Both the position numbers and the translations under genes were made by a program. From Mastigamoeba balamuthi (taxonomy: Eukaryota; Evosea; Mastigamoebida; Mastigamoebidae), in NCBI GenBank assembly GCA_902651635.1, contig CACRSC010000009.1, positions 441,679 to 505,678 on the forward strand: DNA of 64,000 nt, given 5' to 3'. A model generated the notes under the pieces. That model worked only from the letters and a program-made list of their open reading frames with translations. It was not told the origin of the DNA and made no database searches. Shown piece by piece: positions 12,348-20,848 of this stretch. Each line of letters starts with the position of its first letter. The stretch's first letter is position 1.

Positions 12348-12958
12348 GGCGAAACCGAATTGTTGCGGCGAGTGTGGGCCGGGTGGGGGGGGCGGTGAGC
12401 GCGCGGGAGGGGAGCTGCTAGCTCGCTAAACGGCGTGTTCCTCTCTCTTTGATTTTGAGGGGAGCTGTGGTTAAAAATGAACAAAAACGATCCTGGGGGC
12501 GTTGCAACACGACTGCACCTGCTACCCGGACCCCCCGCAAGCGGTGCTCAGGGACAGTCCGTCACGACCCCTCGCGCCCTGTGCCGATGAAGAGGCTGGA
12601 GGCCTCGGCTGTGCCGGGTGCACCCGAGCCTCGGGGGCGCAGATATCCGCCGACGAATATCAGCCTATCGGTTCTTTACCCGAAACGGATCGCAATGTTA
12701 CAGGTGCACGCGCAGGCCTGTAGGTGCGCGAAAACGCTGACCAATCACGGCTATCAAATTTGCTGTCCAAATAGGGTGGGTCGACTTGCGTCCTTGATCT
12801 CAGACACTCTGTGAGTAGTTTTCGTCGATTCAAATGGTTCTCTGCAGCGTCATTGTGACGCCACGCGGATATTGACCCTCGAGGGCCTCCCCGCCAGTTC
12901 ATTCCGAAGCCACCCCAGAGGCGATCAGAAGCGTTGAGAAGAAGCACTCGCAGCGAAG
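12348..12958. promoter_or_regulatory. Divergent intergenic region between ART-armadillo gene and eIF5A
   Basis: A 611-bp spacer between two genes transcribed away from each other, so it should carry both promoters. GATATC at 12642-12647 and ATATC at 12657-12661 form an imperfect inverted pair of the kind seen upstream of other genes here. No TATA box stands out and no ORF is convincing. Confidence 0.4.
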
Positions 12959-13519
12959 ATGTCTGCAGCCGAGAGCACCGCGTCACCCGAGTTCGAGGCC
13001 GTCGAGGCAACGCACAGCGGCACGCACCCCGTGCTGGCGTCGGCGGTCCGCAAGGGCGACTGCGTAGCGATCAGGGGGTTCCCGTGCAGGGTCCACGAGA
13101 CGGCCTTCTGGAAGACGGGCAAGCACGGCCACGGCAAGGTCGGCCTCGTGGGCACCGACATCTTCACCGGCAAGAAGTACGAGGCCGTCTCGCCCTCGGA
13201 CAAGCACTTCGACGCCATTGAGCTCAAGCGCAGCGACTTAACCGTGCGGCCCCCGCCGCGTCCCCCCAGTCTATCGATTCCGCGGAACTGAGACTCATGT
13301 GCGTGATGGGACATCCACATGCAGTTGATTAACATTTCAGACGACGGGTATGCGGCGGTTCTTCTGCCGGACGGGACGACCCGCGAGGACATGAAGGTGC
13401 CCGAGGGGGAGGAGGGATATGCGATAAGGGCCACGTTCGCCGCTGGCGCGGAGGTCGTCGTGACGGTGATCTCGGCCATCGGCACCGACATGATCGTCGG
13501 CCACAAGGTGGTCAAGTGA
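12959..13519 (+). CDS. EIF5A: Eukaryotic translation initiation factor 5A
   Basis: Two exons, 12959-13243 and 13325-13519 (480 nt, 159 aa), joined by an 81-bp GTGCGG...CAG intron. The hypusine loop reads KTGKHGHGK, with the modified Lys at about residue 55, followed by VGLVGTDIFTGKKYE, typical of eIF5A. Exon 2 encodes the OB-fold (LINISDDGYAAVLLPDG...). eIF5A binds the ribosomal E site and relieves stalling in elongation and termination. Its activity needs deoxyhypusine synthase and hydroxylase, which are not in this window. Length is normal for the family. The 3' end converges on the next gene (13872, minus) over a 352-bp spacer in which nothing else is seen. Confidence 0.95.
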
Positions 13520-13871
13520 TCCCCGCCCCTGGAGCCGTGCAGCAGCAACCGAGCCCCACTGCCCCCCTGCCCGGGTGCCTATGGCCCCTGCGGTGGCGTG
13601 GTGCGCTGCTGCCCGCGGGTACGCGTGGACAGCCGCCACAAGTTTGCCCAACTCCGCGCAAACGCACCCTCAGCAGTTGCTCTCTCCTCCAGTTCCGGCA
13701 CAATTTTTGCGTGGACGTGAATATACAAGTGTGCGGATTCTCTTTCACATAGTCCGAGGGAAAGCATGCGGGCGAGTGCAGAGCTGGGGGGTCTCTGTGT
13801 AGCAGTGTTGCAAAAGCTACTGGTTCGCCGCGGGGTGTTGTAGTCGACGAGTAAACGCGCGGGGAGTTGTG
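13520..13871. other. Convergent intergenic spacer
   Basis: Spacer between the 3' ends of eIF5A and the LEA_2-like gene. The open frames here are out of register with any conserved protein. No structured RNA was recognised. Confidence 0.45.
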
Positions 13872-14734
13872 TTAGGAGATGAGTGAGGAGATGTTGGGGA
13901 TCGACACGGGGTGGTCGTTCTTGTACGACCTCTGCAGGATGCGGACGCTCCTGGGCAGCTTCACGTTGAAGCCCCAGACGGTGATCCTCTCGAGCTCGGC
14001 GGTCACCACCACACGCGTGCCCGTGACGAACTTGACGACGGGGTTCGTCATCGTCAGCTTCTGGTCCTGCGCCTCGATGAGCCCGCTGAACTTGTCCGTC
14101 TTCCCCGGGGACCACGTGACAGGCCCGAAGTTGCCCGGGCCCACCGTCACCGAGTCGAAGTCGACGCGCACGTGCAGGTTGCTGATCTTGACCACGGCGC
14201 CCGGCACAGACGACGTGTTGCTGTTGATCCACAGCCTGATGTCCGCTGCCCACGTGAGCGCGTCGGGGTCCGCCTCGAAGTTCTCCACCTGCGTTGTTTT
14301 TGCCGCCGTGTGGCCGGGTTACGGTTTTGGGCTATTTCCGCGCGCGCGTGGTGTTCTCGTGTGTCGTCCAGCGTTCTTCGCAGCAATGCAGTGCTGCGGA
14401 AAACGGCAAAAAGACGTTGCAAATGACGTGTACAATTCGTTTTCCTGGGGGCGTGGGGGCTGACCTGCATGCCGGCGATGTTGAAGTTGGTGTTCTTGAC
14501 AGTGTTGGCGGCGAGGCAGCCGTAGACGACGCCGACGATGACGACGGCGACGATGAGGAAGAGGGGCACGGCGACGAGCAGGAAGCAGACGCACGGCGCG
14601 CACCCGCAGCAGCGGCGCCTGCGCGGCACCGGCGACCCCACGCGGTCCGACTCGCTGGCGCCGCCTGTCGCCCCGGACCCCGAGTCCTCCAGCTCTGCCC
14701 CGGGGTAGTCGTACGCGTCGCTCCTCCTCTTCAT
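13872..14734 (-). CDS. LEA_2/WHy-like single-pass membrane protein, copy A
   Basis: Two exons, 14465-14734 and 13872-14288 (228 aa), with a 176-bp GTCAGC...CAG intron. Residues 1-~45 are cytosolic and polar. A Cys-rich run (RRRRCCGCAPCVC) leads into a strong transmembrane helix (FLLVAVPLFLIVAVVIVGVVYG). The C-terminal ~150 residues are a beta-rich domain like LEA14/WHy/NDR1-HIN1: KNTNFNIAGMQ at the splice junction, then GNFGPVTWSPGK and VTAELERITVWGFNVKLP. Such domains are known from plant, fungal and bacterial membrane or stress proteins. The Cys run before the helix may be palmitoylated (inference). The paralogue at 17317-18103 has the same exon layout and the same NTNF-x-I-x-GM splice position. 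Confidence 0.7.
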
Positions 14735-15201
14735 TGCGCGCCTGCTGTGGGGGGTGTGCGGGTGGGTGGGGGGTTCTTTGTTGCGCTGGTGAGTGCGGGG
14801 TGCGTGTGTGACTGACTGGGCGGGCTCCACACTGCTGATTTTCTGACTGCACTGTTGCCGCTTTCGGACGCCGTTCAACGAATGCACCATACGTGTCACT
14901 GCCGGTCCAGGCTGCAGCGACATACTGAGATATTCGCCTTCGGGGATCCGCGGCAGCCGTTGCCAGCGCTTGCCCGCCGTGTTCCCGTCTCTGCCACGAA
15001 GAGGAATTAGCCTCTTTCATGCCCAGTCCTCGGGCGCGGGCGCCGGAGTCGCTCCCTGAGACATGGGGGTCATACGTAGGCCATCCTCGGCAAGTTTCAG
15101 GCCCCCCACAGGCCGGCGGGCCGTTCGCTGATTGGCAGATATTTCTGGCAAATATCTCGCGTTGGCTCCTCTTTTGTTTTGCCGGCGCGCGTTCTCGCAC
15201 G
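14735..15201. promoter_or_regulatory. Divergent intergenic region, LEA_2-like copy A / SRP9
   Basis: A 467-bp head-to-head spacer likely to hold both promoters. GAGATATTCG lies near 14927-14936, and the perfect inverted repeat described separately is at 15137-15157. No ORF in it is supported. Confidence 0.4.
15137..15157. promoter_or_regulatory. Perfect 8-bp inverted repeat upstream of SRP9
   Basis: AGATATTT-CTGGC-AAATATCT: arms at 15137-15144 and 15150-15157 are exact reverse complements around a 5-nt spacer. It lies ~45 bp before the SRP9 start. Similar GATAT elements occur 25-70 bp upstream of several other genes, so a promoter or 5'UTR role is plausible but unproven. Confidence 0.4.
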
Positions 15202-15619
15202 ATGGTCTACCTGCTCAACTTCGAGCGCTTCATCGAGGCCACCGAGAAGATGTACCTCGCAAGCCCCACCAAGGTGCGCCACACCCCCCGCCGAGCAGAC
15301 GCTGTCCCCTCCGGAGACGAGTGAGCCCAATGACATTTCGACCGCCGCACAGACGAGGTACTGCCTCAAGTACAGGCACAAGGACGGCAAGCTCGTGCTC
15401 AAGGTGACGGACGATGCCACTGTAAGATACACATATCTCCTGCGATTTCCAGGAATTGCCTGCGTTGACACGAGGGCGCGTCAGTGCCTCAAGTTCAGGT
15501 CCGAGCAGCAGAACGACCTCAAGAGGGTCGAGAGACTCAACGCGCTGTTCATGCGACTCGCCACATCGCAGCCTGCCGCTCAGGGCGCTCCTGAGGCCCC
15601 CGCTGCCACGTCGAAGTAA
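15202..15619 (+). CDS. SRP9: Signal recognition particle 9 kDa protein
   Basis: Three exons: 15202-15273, 15353-15421 and 15485-15619 (91 aa). The N-terminus MVYLLNFERFIEATEKMYLA, then TRYCLKYRHKDGKLVLKVTDD and CLKFRSEQQNDLKRVERLN, follows SRP9 along its whole length (normal size ~86 aa). SRP9 pairs with SRP14 to bind the Alu domain of SRP RNA and pause translation during targeting to the ER. Intron 2 (15422-15484) uses GTAAGA, while intron 1 uses the GTGCGC donor common in this genome. The gene lies 197 bp upstream of the selenoprotein gene on the same strand. Confidence 0.9.
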
Positions 15620-15816
15620 AGGTCAAACCAGATTCTTTCGCATTATAGATTTCTCTATCTTCCTTTCTCGCAAAGTCGCGGCTGTGCACCCCCGTGAACC
15701 CCCCCTCCGCCAACGCCAACGCCACGAGAAGGAAAATGCCTGCGCAACGTCATCACACTTTAAATTTAGCAAAGCAGCACAAGCAACCCGAAGCAGCGCA
15801 CAAGAGCAGTATTCCG

Positions 15817-16201
15817 ATGGAGGTCGTGGTGTACTACAGTCCGTTCTGAGGCGGGACTCGCCAGTTCGCGGTGGCCAAGGACGCGATCAAGGCCGCGTAC
15901 CCTGAGGCCAAAATCACCGGCAGGACCGACGGCTCGGGCAACTGCGGCGGCGACTACATGGTCGCCGTCGTCAGGGACGGCGCCGAGACCCCCGTGTGGA
16001 AGGGCCCCCAGTCCAACCTCTCCGAGTGGTCGTACGTCCTCATACCCCGCGCACACGCACCCCCCGATGAGCTTGATTTTTTTTTTGCCTGCGACATTTA
16101 ATGTCGGGGTCTAATTCTTGCATTTTGCCGTTTGCGCACGCAGGGGCCAGAAGGACGCGACCCTCAAGGAGATCCTGGAGGGCTTGAAGAAGCTCGCCTA
16201 G
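15817..16201 (+). CDS. SelW-like (Rdx family) selenoprotein with in-frame UGA
   Basis: Exon 1 is 15817-16031 and exon 2 is 16144-16201, giving 90 aa if TGA at 15847-15849 (codon 11) is read as selenocysteine. The start reads MEVVVYYSPFUGG, which aligns with the beta1-CxxU-alpha1 motif of selenoprotein W. Further on, AYPEAKITGRTDGSG, DYMVAVVRDG, VWKG and a C-terminal helix (LKEILEGLKKLA) follow the SelW fold. Reading stays open for 80 codons after the TGA, and the splice junction (TC|GTACGT...GCAG|G) is in phase. In place of the family's Cys there is Ser (S-x-x-U), an unusual active site. Rdx proteins are thioredoxin-fold redox proteins whose substrates are poorly defined. A SECIS-like hairpin lies 230 bp past the stop. 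A frame error or pseudogene is the alternative, but frame and structure both argue against it. Confidence 0.8.
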
Positions 16202-16420
16202 GAGCAGCCCTCGGGCGCTTGCCGCCTCTGGTGGCCGTGCAGCAGAGACTATCCGGGCGATGTCTCCAGTTCCCCTGCTCTCCCCGCTCTCCCCGATTGA
16301 CTTGGCGGCTGTCTTTGGCCCAATTCTGCCGTTGCCCCTTGCGTGCCGTCGGCTCGGGGTCCCGAGTGGCGGGCCTCGGGCCGACTCGAGCTGCTTCACG
16401 GGACTCGATCCACACCTGAT

Positions 16421-16490
16421 GCGAGAGCGGATGAGGGACGCGCCCCCGAAGCCTCAACCAAGGCGGGGGCGGTCCCGACGCCCGCCGTGG
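16421..16490 (+). promoter_or_regulatory. SECIS-like element in the 3'UTR of the selenoprotein gene
   Basis: Core ATGA at 16431-16434 faces GA at 16477-16478, the eukaryotic SECIS non-Watson-Crick quartet. Between them GGGAC (16435-16439) pairs with GTCCC (16472-16476), and GCCCCCG (16442-16448) pairs with CGGGGGC (16464-16470), across a GC/G internal mismatch. The apical loop (16449-16463) starts with the required AA. Spacing from the quartet to AA is 14 nt, close to the known range. G-rich and C-rich bases flank the quartet and can form the lower helix in part. It lies 230 nt after TAG on the transcribed strand. Confidence 0.72.
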
Positions 16491-17316
16491 GGATCCTCCA
16501 GGGGACACCCCCGCGGCGGGTCACGCGAAGAGACTGCGCCAGCGCGCATGCCGCAGCGGTCAGGCGGGCATACACAGTACCGCTTGGCCCGGAGCGCGGC
16601 GTGTGCCCCCGCCCCCCACCGCGAAGGGGGAGCGGGGCCACCGCTGCGCACGGGCAGCGGGAGGTGGAGCCTGTGCTCTGTTGTCGCCAGACGCCCTCGC
16701 GCGCCCCCGGAGTGAGCGAGGGACGGGGGTGGCTCGGGGGGCGGTCTCGACAAGCCGCTGCGGGGTGCTGCTGCTGCGTCTCGCTCGCTCGGCTCGGTTT
16801 CTCCTGCAAAGGGGGACCGGCGAGTCTCGGAAGCGGTGGCGCTGCGAGGGACAGCGGGAGAATTGGGCGGGGGTCAGCCAACGTCGTTCCACACCCGGGC
16901 TGCTGCTGGCAACCGATGCGACCAGCCACACAGTGAAAAATACAAAAACAGCCAGTCTTGCCACCATCCACCGGGCGCGACAACAAACACGCACGGTGTC
17001 CGCTTCACATATGGGCTCTACCCTGGGCTTGCTGGAAAGGAGTACTCACATTGACCAAAAAACCCCCATAATTTGACAAAGTAAGGTCAAGTTTCCGAGA
17101 AAATTGAACTTATAGTGCAGCCCGGAAGATAATTATCAATCCCGCAGATATTTACCGTGAATAAGGCCCTACCGCCTTTAGGGGACTTCACCCTACCATG
17201 GCGCTGCGCCGGTTTAAGGGCTCTCAGACTGCATAGATTTTTCTGAACAAATCAAGGGATATTTTTGTTATACCCAGCGCGAATCGGGGACCACCACAAC
17301 AACAAAAGAGCCCATC
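16491..17316. other. Intergenic region, no gene seen
   Basis: Between the SECIS-like element and LEA_2-like copy B. The left half is GC-rich with long but uninformative open frames on both strands. The right part (17060-17316) is AT-richer and includes CAGATATTTACCGTGAATA near 17145, one of the recurrent GATAT elements. Confidence 0.45.
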
Positions 17317-18103
17317 ATGTCGGAGTCAGTGCCTCTGTCGACGTCGTGGGGCCAGTACGACGACAGGCGGCGCTACCACCGCAGCGGCTGCTGGTGCTGC
17401 TGCTGCTGGTGCACGTCGTGCTGCGCCGCGCTCTGCGCCGTGCTCTCGTGCGTCGTCGTCGCCCTCGTCGTCGCCGGCGCCGTCTACGGCGGCCTCGCGG
17501 CCTACACCGTCCACAACACCAACTTCGACATTGTCGGCATGAAGGCACGCCCTCCTGCGCCCCTGCGACGCCCGCCGCAGTGTCGCCGGCTCAACCGACA
17601 CGCGTTGCTTTGCTTTTTTTCTCTCCTGCGTGTTTCACGCTTTTTCTGCCCCCCCACCGCACACGTCACCGAGAAATTCCTGATTTTCTCTGATTTCTCT
17701 GGGCCCTTCCGCCGGCATCGGGGGACGACAGATCGAGAATTTCCAGCTGGGAGTGGATTCGTGGTCGGCGGAGATTCAGATGACGTTGCTCTGCAACACG
17801 ACGGTGACCACCGGCGCGCCGGTGCGCATGGACCGCGCCGACGTCTACGTCTACTTTGAGGGCGCCGACATCGGCCCCGGCGAGTTCGGCCCTGTGACGT
17901 TTGCGCCCGGGACGAGCAAGCAGTTCACCGGCACGGTGCACGCGTTCAACAGGCCGCTCAGCAGCGCGGCGTTCGTCAGGAAGTACCTCGCGGGCCAGGC
18001 GATCGATGTCACGGCGGACCTCGAGAGGATCAAGGTCTGGGGCATCTCTGTGACGCTGCCCACGAACGTCAGCGTCATGCACAAGCAGCTGCAGCCGCAG
18101 TAG
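17317..18103 (+). CDS. LEA_2/WHy-like single-pass membrane protein, copy B
   Basis: Exons 17317-17544 and 17732-18103 (199 aa). A short polar N-terminus is followed by an extreme Cys run (GCWCCCCWCTSCCAALCAV), a transmembrane helix (VVVALVVAGAVYGGLAAYTV), then NTNFDIVGMK|IENFQ at the splice site and a beta domain with GEFGPVTFAPGTSKQF and VTADLERIKVWGISVTLPTN. It clearly parallels copy A at 13872-14734, including intron position. The intron begins GC (AAG|GCACGC) and is 187 bp. The copies face each other across SRP9 and the selenoprotein gene, so this is a local inverted duplication. Both encode likely type II membrane proteins with an external or luminal LEA_2-like domain. Confidence 0.7.
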
Positions 18104-18189
18104 GCCCGTGGGGAGAGGGCCCTGCTGCCCTGGCGGCAGCGCCCCTGCTGCCTTGCCTGGCAGAGGAGTGCTGACGGGTCCATTCGTTT

Positions 18190-20790
18190 TGAGCGAGTGG
18201 GTTGTATCAAAGCTATCCGTGTGCTGCTGTTACGCAGCACACGATTGCTCAGCATCTGTAGTTCCCTGTGCTGTTTTGGTTTGTTCCATAATGGTAAGCT
18301 GTGGTTCTGCGATGAGGGCAAAGAAAAATGAGGATAACAAATCAAGCATTTGATTGGCTTTGACGATAACAATGGCTTAATCTTTTCTGAGAGGTGGACA
18401 AGATCCTTCTCAATGCAGCCATCTTTAAATTTGACTGAGCCAAACCTGTTTGTTCAGAGAGTATTGGGGCACAGAATCCCACTACATACAATACCATCTT
18501 CCATTTTTTCCCCACTCTTGCGCCCCTCACCACACTGGGCCACCATCTTCTTCATGAGCAGTAAGAGTGATCACTAGCTTGTTAAAAGAGCTGCAGATTG
18601 CTCATTTAACAAACCACATACAGGTATGCTGGAAAGGACATGTATTCACACCAGAAGAGGACCCTGGAATTTACTACATGCTGCCATGAATATGCACTCA
18701 GGACACAATCTCTGGGACCCATCCATAGTCACTGAAGCTGTTTGATAGGCATGGGTACAGGACCATAAGGATTCTTAAGTGCAAGTTTCCCATAATCGTG
18801 ACTCTTGCAAAGGTCCTTTCAATGATGACTCTGAAGTTGCTATGTACTCTGTCTGCTGTATTATCTCTGACCTGGGTCAGAGCCAGTTGAGGCCTGTGCT
18901 TGTTCTTCACAAGGAACTTCTTCACACTTACAAATCCCAGTTCATCATCATTCAGCAAATTAAGAAGCCCATCCTGATGAAGGATTCGGAATCATGCATT
19001 AATCCAGGGTATTCAGCAGAGCAGTAGACAATCTCTTCTGTTACAAGACTCACTATCACAATGTACTTCAGTTATATCACTGGGCCAGCAGAATACCTGT
19101 ATTGCAGCTCAGGATCTGATTCTGAAAATCACACTGAACAGAGGGTCCCATCCATGATCCTCATAATGCCATCCAATATTTCCAGGGGCCATGAACCAAT
19201 TCCCATAAGGTTCCAGGTTATCTGGGGTACATAAGTTAGATCAATCCTTAATTGATCACATTTCAGGAAGAGAGGCATAAAGAAGACAAGATTTGGAATT
19301 ACCATGAATAGTAGGCATTAAGACAATTCCAGAGACCAAAGGCCTGATCTTCTGTGGGATAACAACAGAGTCAGTGAAGTGTTATGAGAAAGTTGATAAT
19401 CTCTCATAAGAATGAAGTATTGTCTGACGTGATGGCAACACTGACAATTGTGAAAAACCAGGCAATTGTTCACAGGCACACTCTAAAGTTACTCAGTCTT
19501 CCCCTGCCTAATAACTATCTAAATTTGTGATTATCAACTCAAACACAATTTTCTTCACTCACATCCATGGGTAACTATGCAATGATTATGATGATCTTAG
19601 ATATTTGGGTGCGAGGTGGGACAGTGATATAACACACTTATGACTTTTTTGTTCCCTTAATTTCTTAATTTCTTTGTTTGTTTCCTTTTTGACAAATACA
19701 GCAACATTTCACAGCTCTGCGCGTTCTGTGCTTCTACTCCTTTGGTTCACAATAACATGTCTGTGTAGCACCTGTCACACCTGCCATGCTCTTATGCATT
19801 CTTTGCACAGAAGATTGTGATGAACCAGATCATGCAGGCCCCTATACTTCTTGTTTCAGGGTTCGAGCCCTATGTGATCTCAGGGCACAGGAAGTCTACT
19901 ACATCTGACTCAATACACAGTTACACTTTCTCATGCATATTAATTGTGTTCTTGAAGATGCCAGCACTCTCAGCTGATGCACTGGAATCTTCCATGCTGG
20001 AGATGCACAGGTCATGACATCACCATGTGTTATCTGCTTTCCACTCTCTGAGGGCATTGATCTGCATCAGGCTCCAAAGAAGAATGAATCTGACATGAAG
20101 TTAACACACCTTCTTATGAAGACAGCAATGGGGCTGGTGCACGTCTGAACTCACTGCACGGCCATGACCTCGACCCTGTCCAGTTTGAATGCCTTGTACA
20201 GGTGATCTCCAAACACATGGGGAATTTGTATTCTCACTCACACAGCAACAGAGCACCATCTTCTTCTGAGCTTCTCTTACCTCTCAACACTCATCATCTC
20301 GTCCCTACAGAATAATAAAAAGATAAGGGAAATAGCCACAATGAAGTGTTTACTGGCTTTATTCATATCCCAATGGTGTGGCTCAGGCATAGAACAGAAA
20401 AAGGGGACTTTCCCTTTTATGAACCTGGTTTAAATTCAGACAACAGGAAGTTGCTTGTGCTTTTTGCTGTGAAACTGATAACTGCAACCAGGAGGGCAGT
20501 GTGAAGAGCTAGCTCCCTTCAGGTTACTCTTTATGATTGGAATGTGTGATTCAAAATGACAGTCATTTGTTAGACATAAGATATCATAAATACATCCAGT
20601 CAGTAACAACTCCAACTTGCAACAGACAGTCTGGAAACCAATGTGATATGGAATTAACCCTAGATGTGCTTTTTAGTTGATTTGGTGATTATTTGTGAAG
20701 CGAGGCATACAACACCAAACTAGGAAAGGGTGTTGTGGTGTCATTACGAGTCCGTTTCAACATTGAGTGATCCGCATGGATACAAAGCGG
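18190..20790. other. AT-rich, CpG-poor island 2 (decayed transposon)
   Basis: About 2.6 kb of low-GC, CpG-poor DNA between two GC-rich genes. The minus strand of its left third contains a broken DDE transposase (separate entry). The rest has only short ORFs. Terminal inverted repeats could not be identified by eye. GGTTCGAGCCC near 19858 resembles a tRNA B box but has no matching A box or acceptor stem. Confidence 0.6.
18698..19200 (-). pseudogene. Broken DDE_4 (PIF/Harbinger-like) transposase remnant
   Basis: Three family motifs occur in the right order on the minus strand but in different frames. GIMRIMDGTLCSV (about 19167-19130) matches the first catalytic Asp motif (IDGT). EYPGLMHDSESF (about 19014-18980) matches the second motif (PGxxHDS). 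VHSNFRVIIERTFARV within the open frame 18958-18698 matches the R-x2-IERTFxR helix with the last catalytic acid. At least one stop and one frameshift lie between the motifs, so it cannot be active. Motifs of this DDE_4 nuclease are well known from Harbinger elements and the domesticated HARBI1. The family call is by pattern only. Confidence 0.6.
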
Positions 20791-20848
20791 TCGTGGGTAG
20801 TGAATGCTGGTCTGCGTAAAAACCACCCGAGCAGTGTGCCATGCATCA

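Noticed and set aside
15847-15849. In-frame TGA taken as evidence of a pseudogene
   Set aside because: The position equals Sec in SelW, the downstream frame and splice are intact, and a SECIS-like hairpin follows.
16491-17060. Long plus-strand and minus-strand frames after the SECIS-like element
   Set aside because: Arg/Pro/Gly-rich translations on both strands at once, typical of GC-rich noncoding DNA.
3960-18245. Shared AGCACACGAT at the edge of island 1 (3964-3973) and the start of island 2 (~18237), as a possible terminal repeat
   Set aside because: A 10-base match is expected by chance many times in 64 kb, and the sequence around it does not match.
19840-19880. tRNA-like B box (GGTTCGAGCCC)
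   Set aside because: No A box at the right distance, no acceptor stem pairing and no cloverleaf could be drawn.
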